Shown piece after piece: positions 8,672 through 19,579 of a stretch of 64,000 nucleotides of DNA. Within the stretch, counting starts at the first letter, position 1, and the number at the start of each line of letters is the position of its first letter. Under the pieces are notes generated by a model. It saw nothing but the letters and a program-made list of their open reading frames with translations, was not told the origin of the DNA and did no database searches. The position numbers were made by a program, and so were the translations under genes. The stretch comes from Martinezella lusitana. GTDB taxonomy: Bacteria; Pseudomonadota; Alphaproteobacteria; Rhizobiales; Rhizobiaceae. Location of the stretch: NCBI RefSeq assembly GCF_900094565.1, contig NZ_FMAF01000001.1:643378-707377 (forward strand), read 5' to 3'.

Positions 8672-9710
8672 CGAGATATTCCGCGCTGATGGCGTTGCCG
8701 GTCGAGCGGATCTGGTCGAAGACCACGCCGATTTCACCGTCGACATGGACAGCAGTATGCTCGGTAAGAAAAACTTGCATGCGCACTGCCGCCCAGGGGC
8801 GCATCAATCCGAGGGTTACCAAGGTGACAACGACATTGGAAATCGCAATCCACGCATAGCGCCGGCGACCGAGATCGCTCCTGAGCTGATGGCGATGATC
8901 GATCATCGCGGCCGACCAGATGATGTTGCGCACCGTCGCGCGATAGTAGAGGCCGGCCAATATGTAAATCGGGAAAATAAGCACAATCATCCAATGCCAC
9001 AGGCTGATGCTACCCATTCCCCGACCCATCGAGTTGCCGCTGAAACCGCCCGCGGCAGCACCGAAAAGCCCCAAGATCACGAGGCCGGCGATCACAATCG
9101 CGACTACGGTGATGAACGCCTCGTACAGCGCGCCCAATCGCGGCTCGGTCGAGAAGGGTCGATCTCCGTAACGCAGATTGTCGAAGACGTATTTATAGAA
9201 CCAGCGGGTTGCGACCGGAGACAGCAGCCCGACCGATATCACCGTTACCAGGGTACCCAGGAAGATCGCCTTGAACGCGCCGCCATAGGTCCCGACGAAA
9301 TCGAAGCGCACATTGCGATAGCTTGTCACGCGCGCATTGAACCTCAGTCCGCGCATGAGAAACCATGGGAATACCACAAGCATGACAGGCCAGATCGCCA
9401 GCACCGCCAACGGCGCCACGTGTGAAAGTATATTCACCACGATAAGAAAGCCGAACACGATCAGCCGGCCGATGAGTATCTGTTTGCCCTTGGCATGATA
9501 TTCGAAGCTGTGGCCCAGAAGGGCGGTATTCCCATAAAAATACCGGTTGCGGCGTACTTTTGCCCAGGCCGAATAGATGCCCAACGTAACGATCGTCAGC
9601 AGAATATTGACGATCCAGATGCCGAAATATTCGGAGGCGTTGCCCGTGAAGGAAGCCCTTTGGAAAAAGGGCTTTCCGCCCAACGGATAGCTTTGCTCGA
9701 CAGTTGCCAT
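8643..9710 (-). CDS. DUF898 (YjgN-like) integral membrane protein
   Basis: A 355-residue polytopic membrane protein. The motifs EYFGIWIVNILLTIVTLGIY and AWAKVRRNRYFYGNT, followed by FEYHAKGKQILIGR, are the DUF898/YjgN signature, and the whole unit recurs around residue 250-300 (YRATVRNIIWSA, RRYAWIAISNVVVTLVTLGL), as usual in this family. Function is unknown. It is the upstream partner of the M48 peptidase, with which it overlaps, and this pairing recurs in proteobacteria as far as I recall. GGGGA lies ahead of the ATG. Confidence 0.88.
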   Translation of the reverse strand: MATVEQSYPLGGKPFFQRASFTGNASEYFGIWIVNILLTIVTLGIYSAWAKVRRNRYFYGNTALLGHSFEYHAKGKQILIGRLIVFGFLIVVNILSHVAPLAVLAIWPVMLVVFPWFLMRGLRFNARVTSYRNVRFDFVGTYGGAFKAIFLGTLVTVISVGLLSPVATRWFYKYVFDNLRYGDRPFSTEPRLGALYEAFITVVAIVIAGLVILGLFGAAAGGFSGNSMGRGMGSISLWHWMIVLIFPIYILAGLYYRATVRNIIWSAAMIDHRHQLRSDLGRRRYAWIAISNVVVTLVTLGLMRPWAAVRMQVFLTEHTAVHVDGEIGVVFDQIRSTGNAISAEYLDVDGFDFGF

Positions 9711-9938
9711 ATTGTAGTCCCCTACCCCACGAGAGGACGAGCGTTTCCCGGAGGCACCTCACATGAGCACGGGCCGCGGGGAGATGTGTTGCGCGACACA
9801 CCACTCGCCTTACCGTTGCACTTGAGAGCAGGAAAATAAGCGCCGATCAACGGAAAAATATCCGACGGCAGCATTCGCCCGCCAGGGGGGCAAATAGCCC
9901 CCGTAGCTGCAACCTTAATGCCACACTGGCCTGGGTGC
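9711..9938. other. Intergenic region with small hairpin
   Basis: Apart from the ribosome-binding site of the DUF898 gene, the only clear structure is a GGGGGC/GCCCCC hairpin with loop AAATA at 9886-9902, about 40 bp beyond the VOC gene stop. It may end that transcript. Confidence 0.5.
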
Positions 9939-10289
9939 TCAGGGCGCGGAGACCCAGACGGCCATTTCGCAGCCGCCCGGCTCGCGGAAGTGAAAGCGTC
10001 GGCCGCCGGGGAAATCGAAGGCAGGACGGGTTATGACGCCGCCGGCGAATTCGACTGCGCGCTGGGCCTCTTCCAGATCGGTGGTGCGCACCACAGGCAG
10101 CGGCGCCCCGGCCGCTTCCCCCGCATCGCCGTCGATGCCGGCGTCTATACCCGCCGCCTCGATAACATGGTAGGTCGGCCCGTAGCTGACAAAGCTCCAA
10201 TCGAAAGCTTCCTGGAAGAAGCGCCGGGTTTTCAGGCCATCTTTCGACGGAAATTCAAGATAGTCGATCTGATAGGTCACGGACACCAT
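9939..10289 (-). CDS. VOC (glyoxalase-fold) family protein
   Basis: A 116-residue single-unit vicinal-oxygen-chelate protein. The beta-alpha-beta-beta-beta pattern is readable: a start YQIDYLEFPSKD, the helix TRRFFQEAFDW, and the C-terminal GRRFHFREPGGCEMAVW where a metal-ligand Glu usually sits. The family includes glyoxalases, ring-cleaving dioxygenases and resistance proteins, so no substrate can be given. The ATG at 10289 has a strong GGGAGGA ribosome site. A near-perfect 20-bp palindrome stands 20 bp upstream and suggests control by a dimeric repressor. Confidence 0.8.
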   Translation of the reverse strand: MVSVTYQIDYLEFPSKDGLKTRRFFQEAFDWSFVSYGPTYHVIEAAGIDAGIDGDAGEAAGAPLPVVRTTDLEEAQRAVEFAGGVITRPAFDFPGGRRFHFREPGGCEMAVWVSAP

Positions 10290-10309
10290 GCGGTCCTCCC
10301 ACTGTTCTT

Positions 10310-10329
10310 GTTTTGTTCTAGAGCAAAAC
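10310..10329. promoter_or_regulatory. 20-bp near-palindrome upstream of the VOC gene
   Basis: GTTTTGTTCT/AGAGCAAAAC is palindromic except for one base pair. Its location just before the ribosome-binding site suggests an operator. The regulator is unknown. Confidence 0.5.
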
Positions 10330-10370
10330 AATGGCGTAGACAAGCTCACTCTACCCAAAACAATCGCAAC

Positions 10371-10407
10371 AAAAAACCGCCGCCCGGAAATATGTCGGAC
10401 GGCGGTT
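10371..10407 (-). terminator. Intrinsic terminator of mmsA
   Basis: On the minus strand the stem AACCGCCG/CGGCGGTT (10400-10407 with 10375-10382) is followed by a T-run (10371-10376), 25-60 bp after the mmsA stop. Confidence 0.85.
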
Positions 10408-10431
10408 GAAATCATTCGATAATGGCGATCC

Positions 10432-11928
10432 TTATTTCATCGTCGGCATGACGAATTCGGCGCCATCCTTGATGCCGGACGGCCAGCGGGCGGTGATCGT
10501 CTTGGTGCGCGTCCAGAACTTGATCGAGTCCGTGCCGTGCTGGTTGAGATCGCCGAAGCTGGAAGCCTTCCAGCCGCCGAAGGAATGATAGGCGAGCGGA
10601 ACCGGGATCGGAACGTTGACGCCGATCATGCCGATGTTGATGCGCGAGGCGAAATCGCGGGCAGCATCGCCGTCGCGGGTGTAGATGGCGACGCCATTGC
10701 CATATTCATGCTTCATCGGCAGGTCGAGCGCGTCTTCATAGTTCTTGGCACGGACGACGGACAGAACCGGTCCGAAGATCTCGGTCTTGTAGATATCCAT
10801 GCTCGGCGTGACGTGGTCGAACAGCGAGCCGCCAACGAAATAGCCGTCTTCATATCCCTGCAGCTTGAAGCCACGGCCATCGACGACGAGCTTGGCGCCC
10901 TCTTCGACACCGCGGTCGATCAGGCCGTTGACGCGGTTATAAGCGTCCTTGGTGACGAGCGGACCCATATCGGCCTTGTCATCGGTATAAGGACCGATGC
11001 GCAGGGATTCGATCTTCGGCACCAGCTTCTCGACGAGGCGGTTGGCCGTGTCCTCGCCGACCGGTACCGCGACAGAAATCGCCATGCAGCGCTCGCCGGC
11101 CGAGCCATAGCCGGCGCCCATCAGGGCGTTGACGGCCTGATCCATGTCGGCGTCCGGCATGATGATCATGTGGTTCTTGGCGCCGCCGAAGCACTGGGCG
11201 CGCTTGCCGTTCATGGCAGCCGTGCCGTAAACGTAACGGGCGATCGGCGTGGAGCCGACGAAGGAAATGGCAGCGATATCCGGATCGGCCAGGATGGCGT
11301 CGACCGCAGCCTTGTCGCCGTTGACGACGTTGAGGATGCCTGCCGGCAGGCCGGCTTCGATGATCAGTTCGGCCAGGCGGATCGGCAGGGAAGGATCGCG
11401 CTCGGAAGGCTTCAGGATGAAAGCGTTGCCGCAGGCGATCGCCGGAGCGAACATCCACATCGGGATCATGCCCGGAAAATTGAACGGCGTGATGCCGGCG
11501 CCGATGCCAACCGGCTGGCGAATGGAATACATGTCGATCGCCGGGCCGGCGCCCTCGGTGAACTCGCCCTTGGCGAGATGCGGAATGCCGCAGACGAATT
11601 CGCAGACTTCCAGGCCACGGATGATGTCACCCTTGGAATCCTCGATCGTCTTGCCGTGCTCCTTGGAGAGCATCTCGGCCAGCTCGTCCATGTGCTTGTT
11701 CAGAAGCTCGACGAATTTGAAGAAAACGCGGGCGCGGCGCTGCGGGTTGGTGGCCGCCCATTTGGGCTGCGCTGCCTTGGCATTTTCGACCGCTGCGCGG
11801 ATCTCCGCGACGCTGGCGAGCGCGACAGTCGCCTGCACTTCGCCGGTTGCCGGATTGTAGACGATGGCTGTGCGTCCGCTGGTGCCGGCGACGTGCTTGC
11901 CGCCGATGAAATGACCGATCTCTTGCAT
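10432..11928 (-). CDS. mmsA: Methylmalonate-semialdehyde dehydrogenase (CoA-acylating)
   Basis: A 498-residue aldehyde dehydrogenase that converts methylmalonate or malonate semialdehyde to propionyl-CoA or acetyl-CoA, used in valine and myo-inositol breakdown. The catalytic cysteine is C281 in GERCMAIS. The cofactor region ITPFNFPGMIPMWMF and the FGGAKNH segment are typical of the CoA-dependent MmsA/IolA branch, which lacks the general-base Glu of hydrolytic enzymes. The ATG at 11928 follows AGGAGG. It is divergent from a LysR-type regulator across 112 bp that contain a paired inverted repeat, so that regulator probably controls it. Confidence 0.94.
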   Translation of the reverse strand: MQEIGHFIGGKHVAGTSGRTAIVYNPATGEVQATVALASVAEIRAAVENAKAAQPKWAATNPQRRARVFFKFVELLNKHMDELAEMLSKEHGKTIEDSKGDIIRGLEVCEFVCGIPHLAKGEFTEGAGPAIDMYSIRQPVGIGAGITPFNFPGMIPMWMFAPAIACGNAFILKPSERDPSLPIRLAELIIEAGLPAGILNVVNGDKAAVDAILADPDIAAISFVGSTPIARYVYGTAAMNGKRAQCFGGAKNHMIIMPDADMDQAVNALMGAGYGSAGERCMAISVAVPVGEDTANRLVEKLVPKIESLRIGPYTDDKADMGPLVTKDAYNRVNGLIDRGVEEGAKLVVDGRGFKLQGYEDGYFVGGSLFDHVTPSMDIYKTEIFGPVLSVVRAKNYEDALDLPMKHEYGNGVAIYTRDGDAARDFASRINIGMIGVNVPIPVPLAYHSFGGWKASSFGDLNQHGTDSIKFWTRTKTITARWPSGIKDGAEFVMPTMK

Positions 11929-11975
11929 GGATGTGCCTCCTCGTTTTCTTGGATGTATACAGGATCGCACTTCAA

Positions 11976-12018
11976 TTTGCACAAATCAATGAGCTGCTAT
12001 AAGCAACCGTTGTGCAAA
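11976..12018. promoter_or_regulatory. Inverted repeat in the mmsA-lysR divergent promoter
   Basis: Half-sites TTTGCACAA (11976-11984) and TTGTGCAAA (12010-12018) are exact reverse complements, with centres 34 bp apart (about three helical turns). This is a plausible binding site for the divergently encoded LysR protein. Confidence 0.6.
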
Positions 12019-12040
12019 AATTAAAGCCCTGGATGCGCAT

Positions 12041-12922
12041 ATGGATTGGGATGATGTCCGCATGTTTCTCGCCGTCGCCCGCACGGGGCAGATTCTGGCG
12101 GCCTCCAAGCGGCTCGGCGTCAACCATGCCACGCTCTCCCGGCGGGTGACGACGCTGGAGGAGCGGCTGAAGACACGGCTGCTGGTGCGCCGCACCAATG
12201 GCTGCGAGCTGACAGCAGAGGGCGAGATCTTCCTGCATGCGGCGGAGCGCATGGAAACCGAGATGCTGCGCGCGCAGGCAAGCGTCGGCCACCTCGACAG
12301 CGCCATTACCGGCACGGTGCGCATCGGCGCGCCTGACGGTTTCGGCGTCTCCTTCCTGGCGCCTAGGCTCGGACGGCTGATCGCGCGTTATCCGGAGCTG
12401 CGCATCCAGCTCGTGCCGGTGCCTCGCTCCTTTTCGCTGTCACAGCGCGAGGCCGACATCGCGATCACGCTCGAGCGCCCCGAGCAGGGCCGCCTGGTCT
12501 CCTCCAAGCTGACGGATTACACGCTCGGCCTCTATGCCTCGAAAGCCTATCTGGAGCAGGCAGGCCTGCCCGATAGCGTGGAAGCGCTGAAGCTGCATCC
12601 GCGCATCGGCTATGTCGAGGACCTGATCTTCACCGCCTCGCTAAATTTCTCCGGCGAGATCATGCGCAGCTGGGATGCCTCTTTCGAAATCTCCACCTCC
12701 ATCGGCCAGACGGAAGCGGTTCGCTCCGGCGCCGGCATCGGCATCCTGCACGATTACATCGCCAGGCAATTCCCGGAACTCACCCGCATCCTGCCCGATA
12801 TCTCCATCAAGCGCGCCTATTGGACTGTTTATCACGAAAGTGCCCGCGATCTCGTGCGAGTGCGCACCGTGTCGGATTTCCTGCAGGAACTGGTCAGCGA
12901 AGAACGGCGGATGTTCCTGTAA
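12041..12922 (+). CDS. LysR-family transcriptional regulator (divergent to mmsA)
   Basis: A 293-residue regulator. The N-terminal winged helix is MDWDDVRMFLAVARTGQILA followed by NHATLSRRVTTLEERL, the LysR recognition helix region. The remainder is the substrate-binding-like effector domain (TGTVRIGAPDGFGVSFLAPRL, then READIAITLERP). The gene begins at ATG 12041, next to the inverted repeat it probably binds. By position it is the likely regulator of mmsA, so its effector may be an intermediate of valine or inositol catabolism. That is inference from context only. Confidence 0.9.
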   Translation: MDWDDVRMFLAVARTGQILAASKRLGVNHATLSRRVTTLEERLKTRLLVRRTNGCELTAEGEIFLHAAERMETEMLRAQASVGHLDSAITGTVRIGAPDGFGVSFLAPRLGRLIARYPELRIQLVPVPRSFSLSQREADIAITLERPEQGRLVSSKLTDYTLGLYASKAYLEQAGLPDSVEALKLHPRIGYVEDLIFTASLNFSGEIMRSWDASFEISTSIGQTEAVRSGAGIGILHDYIARQFPELTRILPDISIKRAYWTVYHESARDLVRVRTVSDFLQELVSEERRMFL

Positions 12923-12936
12923 AGGCCCGCCTCGCC

Positions 12937-13095
12937 CTAAGCATGTTTCGGCGGCTCCTCGTTCTCATCAGGATTGGGCACGGGAATTTCATCCGGCATC
13001 CTATCCGGATCCGGCTCCTCAATCGGCGGCTTCGGTGCCCAACCCGGATCAGGCATCGGTGGCGTCTCGGGAATCGGCTCGCGCGGCACGGACAT
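12937..13095 (-). CDS. Small Pro/Glu-rich hypothetical protein
   Basis: A 52-residue reading frame, MSVPREPIPETPPMPDPG at its start, very rich in proline, glutamate and aspartate and without hydrophobic segments, so it should be soluble and disordered. The ATG at 13095 has a good GGAAGGA ribosome site, which is the main reason to call it. It converges on the LysR gene with about 14 bp between stops. I do not recognise a named family, although similar short proline-rich proteins occur in rhizobia. Confidence 0.6.
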   Translation of the reverse strand: MSVPREPIPETPPMPDPGWAPKPPIEEPDPDRMPDEIPVPNPDENEEPPKHA

Positions 13096-13303
13096 GCCAG
13101 TTCCTTCCGTCTTGTTGCTGATATTGGCTAACGGTCGGGAGCAGGCAGGGTTCCATAGGAAGTCTCGCTGGTCCATCGTCGGAGGCCGGCACCGCGTCCT
13201 CGCCGTGCAAGACTTTCGGTTTTATTTGCGCATGCGGCCAGCTCGTGCATAAGTAGAGTGGCAGGCTTTCATTTCATTCGAGCAGATTCCGAGGGAGCGC
13301 TTG

Positions 13304-14017
13304 ATGCTGAAAGGCGGGGTATTCTTCACGGCGCTTGCCGTTGGTCTCAGCGCATGCACGACTGTCGACTTTTCACAGCTTGCTCCGGCGACGCTAACCG
13401 GCAGCCTGTTGGTGATGTGGGTTGGCGAGGGTGATTCCAGCGGAGATGGCAAGTTCGTCTTCGTTCCCGATCCTGCCGATCCCTTGACGTTCCGCCGAGC
13501 TGATCGCTCTCTACCCGGCGCCGAAATCCAGCCCGGCTTGATGTACACGGACGGTGGCTCTATTCCGAAGATCGCGCAGGTCTTCAAAGGATTGTCGCCG
13601 TGGGGTTATGCGCCGGCCTACATGATCCACGACTGGCTGTTCACGGCGCACCATTGCATTGTGGATGGCGAGAATAGCAAGCGGTTCGACCAGGTACGCA
13701 ACGTGTCGTTCGAGGATTCCGCCAAGATACTCGGCGAGGCCATCCGGGGGATGGTGAAAGCAAATAAAGTTCAGCAGAACGATATAGCCGGAACAGCCAT
13801 CACCGCCGCGGTGGGCAGCAGCATTGCTGAAAGCCTCTGGAACAAACAGGGTGCCTGCAGCGCCTCCAAAGTCAAACCCGAGGATATCGCCGCAGTCGAA
13901 AGCGCCATCCCCGGCGCCGCGCCGCGCGCCGTGCGAAAGACATTCAGAGTTCCCCCCGAGACGCCCGCAATACCACCACGTGGCCGCGCTACGATCGTGT
14001 CGCGGATTACATTCTAA
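13304..14017 (+). CDS. DUF1353-like lipoprotein
   Basis: A 237-residue exported protein. The N-terminus is a lipoprotein signal with lipobox L-S-A-C at residues 15-18, so Cys18 should be lipidated. The body has a TDGGSIPK motif followed by PAYMIHDWLF, resembling DUF1353 proteins, in which the His-Asp pair is conserved. Function is unknown. I chose ATG 13304, preceded by GAGGGAG, over the TTG just before it. The last about 40 residues are proline- and arginine-rich. It is monocistronic. Confidence 0.75.
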   Translation: MLKGGVFFTALAVGLSACTTVDFSQLAPATLTGSLLVMWVGEGDSSGDGKFVFVPDPADPLTFRRADRSLPGAEIQPGLMYTDGGSIPKIAQVFKGLSPWGYAPAYMIHDWLFTAHHCIVDGENSKRFDQVRNVSFEDSAKILGEAIRGMVKANKVQQNDIAGTAITAAVGSSIAESLWNKQGACSASKVKPEDIAAVESAIPGAAPRAVRKTFRVPPETPAIPPRGRATIVSRITF

Positions 14018-14129
14018 GAGCATCTCCCGGTGAGTCCCAAGAAGCGCGCGACACGGCGCTCAGATGAGGCTACGCTGGACAAGGGCATCCCGTGGTCTAG
14101 TTATTTCAGGAGCACTTTGGGGAGTAAGG

Positions 14130-14279
14130 ATGATGAGCGAGAAAAAGAAACCGAAGCAGGCTGAGAAAGACCACAAGGAACAGGACGACTACCTCGAAGA
14201 GGCGCTCGAGGAAACCTTTCCCGCAAGCGATCCGATCTCGCCGGGGCATGTCGTAAAGAAACCTGAAAGCAAGGAATAG
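14130..14279 (+). CDS. Small acidic hypothetical protein (ETFPASDP motif)
   Basis: A 49-residue hydrophilic protein: a lysine-rich start (SEKKKPKQAEKDHKEQ) followed by the motif EALEETFPASDPISP. The last motif recurs in short uncharacterised proteins of alpha- and other proteobacteria. GGAG lies 5 bases before the first ATG (14130) and 8 before the second (14133), so either may be used. Function unknown. The longer upstream frame back to 14064 has no ribosome site. Confidence 0.65.
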   Translation: MMSEKKKPKQAEKDHKEQDDYLEEALEETFPASDPISPGHVVKKPESKE

Positions 14280-14330
14280 CCCTCGGCCGGTGCCGGGAGA
14301 GCTATCATGTCTGATCGACTGGGGAGAGAA

Positions 14331-14407
14331 TGGTACGGTTGGGGGGTCTCGAACCTCCGACCTCAGGTGCCACAAACCTGCGCTCTAACCAACTGAGCTA
14401 CAACCGC
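14331..14407 (-). tRNA. tRNA-His (anticodon GTG)
   Basis: A full cloverleaf on the minus strand: acceptor GCGGTTG with CAACCGT, D-arm TAGCTCAGTTGGTTAGAGC, anticodon stem CAGGT/ACCTG around loop TTGTGGC (GTG = His), T-loop TTCGAGA, and an encoded CCA. Position 73 is A and there is no encoded G-1:C73 pair, the known alphaproteobacterial variant of tRNA-His. The T-stem has one A-C mismatch (GGAGG with CCCCC). 77 nt. Confidence 0.95.
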
Positions 14408-14556
14408 ACATGCTCGCGTCGCCGCGAACGGGGGTGACATACGAGGACTTTGAAATTATTTCAAGTCCTATCTCCCCGCAATACAAAAAAGCTTCAAAGA
14501 TATCCGGATGGTGGTGCGCCGCCAGCATTTGCACGAACAGGAACCGTCCCTAAACG

Positions 14557-14595
14557 AAAAGTCCCGCCTTCAGAGCTTTCACCTGAAAACGGGAC
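14557..14595 (-). terminator. Intrinsic terminator of the phasin gene
   Basis: The minus-strand stem GTCCCG/CGGGAC (14590-14595 with 14561-14566) is followed by TTTTCG, about 30-65 bp after the phasin stop. The loop is long (23 nt). Confidence 0.7.
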
Positions 14596-14623
14596 GTTCA
14601 TGCCTTGGGAGGCTTTTGGGAAA

Positions 14624-15073
14624 TCAGGCGACCTTGAAGGAAGCCATTGCCTTTTCGGCTGCATCCTTGGCCGGCTTTGCCAGCTTTTCAGCAACCTTCT
14701 TGGTGGTTTCCTGAATGGACTTGGCCTGTTCGATGGTGACTTCGGCCTGCTTGCGGATGAAGGAGGTCTGAAGTTCGAACAGTTCGGCAACGGACTTGAC
14801 GCGAAGCAGGGCTTCCATGTGTGCCAGCGAGCTTTCGGCATTGGTGCGCAGAACGTCGATTGCCTTGAGGCCGATCTCAACGGAACCAGCCTGTGCAGTC
14901 TGCACCGTCGCTTCGACGGTCTTGCCGGCTTCCTCGGTGGCAGCCTTCATCTTAGCGAAGGCTTCCTTGGACTGGGCAGCACCCTTTTCCGCGAATTCGC
15001 GGAAGGATTCGGAGACCTTGGAAGGATCGAATGCAGCCGTTGAAAAAACGTCGTCTTTCTTTACAGTAGCCAT
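14624..15073 (-). CDS. phaP: Phasin (polyhydroxyalkanoate granule protein)
   Basis: A 149-residue protein that coats polyhydroxybutyrate granules. It is helical, rich in Ala, Lys and Glu and free of Cys, with a typical phasin core (SFREFAEKGAAQSKEAFAKM, then TVEATVQTAQAGSVEIGLKA) and the FELQTSFIRKQ segment of phasin family 2. ATG 15073 has AGGAG at good spacing; the longer frame to 15178 would run through the promoter. A strong promoter and two TGC-N3-GCA dyads lie directly upstream, suggesting control by the PHB-responsive repressor PhaR (AniA). Confidence 0.92.
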   Translation of the reverse strand: MATVKKDDVFSTAAFDPSKVSESFREFAEKGAAQSKEAFAKMKAATEEAGKTVEATVQTAQAGSVEIGLKAIDVLRTNAESSLAHMEALLRVKSVAELFELQTSFIRKQAEVTIEQAKSIQETTKKVAEKLAKPAKDAAEKAMASFKVA

Positions 15074-15129
15074 GATTACGCTCCTATACGGGTCCTCTTC
15101 GAGGCACCCTTCGTGAACTGTGTGAGGCT

Positions 15130-15175
15130 TATATAATATAAAAAATTGTGCAGTGCAACATAATTGTGCGACGCA
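15130..15175 (-). promoter_or_regulatory. phaP promoter with two TGC-N3-GCA dyads (candidate PhaR operator)
   Basis: Minus strand: -35 TTGCAC (15153-15158), a 17-base spacer, and -10 TATATA (15130-15135). Dyads TGC-AGT-GCA (15149-15157) and TGC-GAC-GCA (15167-15175) are 18 bp apart centre to centre, and the first covers the -35 element. PhaR repressors are known to bind TGC-rich dyads of this kind at phasin genes. Confidence 0.65.
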
Positions 15176-15294
15176 CAACGTATTAACCTTTCCGGCCGAA
15201 AGATGGGGCCTTTGCTGGACCCAAAAGCGGGGTACGGTTATTAATAAACCGTTAAAACACGAGAGGCGGTCACGCCCGCAAAACAGGTTGGAAT

Positions 15295-18927
<3,633 letters not shown>

Positions 18928-19020
18928 AGATGATCTTAGTTTGATGGTGGTGGAAACGCACCACTATCGGGCAATAGCTGCAGCCAAGGTGCATCGTAAC
19001 CTTCGGCGGGGCTGCCGCTG

Positions 19021-19422
19021 TCAAAACCAGAGATCACGCACACATCGGCCTTTGGAAGGTAGGTCTTCAAACGTGTCCAGCCCATCGAAATGATCGATCG
19101 GCAATTCATAGACAAGATCCGGTGGTGCAAGCCGCAGGTTGACGGCCATGCGCCGGCGGCCGTCCCTTTGAAGCCTCAAGCCGCGCCAGCTCAATACACA
19201 GGCACAGGCTGGGCAGAATAGTATTTCGAGAGAGGGCTGCTTCTCTGCGGCGCGCGTATAGGAGGCAGTCTCTCCGGCGATGGAGAAACGCTCTCCTTCG
19301 TAGTCATAGGCCCACAGCGCGCCATAGCGCCGGCAGAGAGTGCAGTTGCATGCCGTGATCGAGCCTGGATCACCCTCGAGGGTCCAACTTGCCTTGCCGC
19401 AATGACATGAACCAATGAGCAT
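19021..19422 (-). CDS. GFA-fold (Mss4-like) zinc protein
   Basis: A 133-residue member of the family named after glutathione-dependent formaldehyde-activating enzyme. The zinc-binding cysteines are in place: C-H-C near the start (C6, C8), then ACNCTLCRRYG, then LFCPACACV. Most members have no proven enzyme activity, so the formaldehyde role should not be assumed. ATG 19422 is preceded by AGGA 8 bases upstream; two upstream in-frame ATGs lack ribosome sites. It is monocistronic and convergent with the histidine kinase. Confidence 0.82.
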   Translation of the reverse strand: MLIGSCHCGKASWTLEGDPGSITACNCTLCRRYGALWAYDYEGERFSIAGETASYTRAAEKQPSLEILFCPACACVLSWRGLRLQRDGRRRMAVNLRLAPPDLVYELPIDHFDGLDTFEDLPSKGRCVRDLWF

Positions 19423-19579
19423 GAGCCTATCCTGCCGCATATTCGATGGCGGCATTCTGCCTCAGTCCTCGAGCGCCTGCAAATGGCGCGGGCCGGACAT
19501 TCTCTCTATGCCTATCCCTAGCTCAATTCGTATCGCGCCGGCATGCGCCGCGCCTGACCCAGGCGCAGCACAGCGGAAA

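Noticed and set aside
14331..14407. tRNA-His as a pseudogene because G-1 is missing
   Set aside because: Absence of G-1 with A73 is normal for alphaproteobacterial tRNA-His, and the anticodon arm and CCA are intact.
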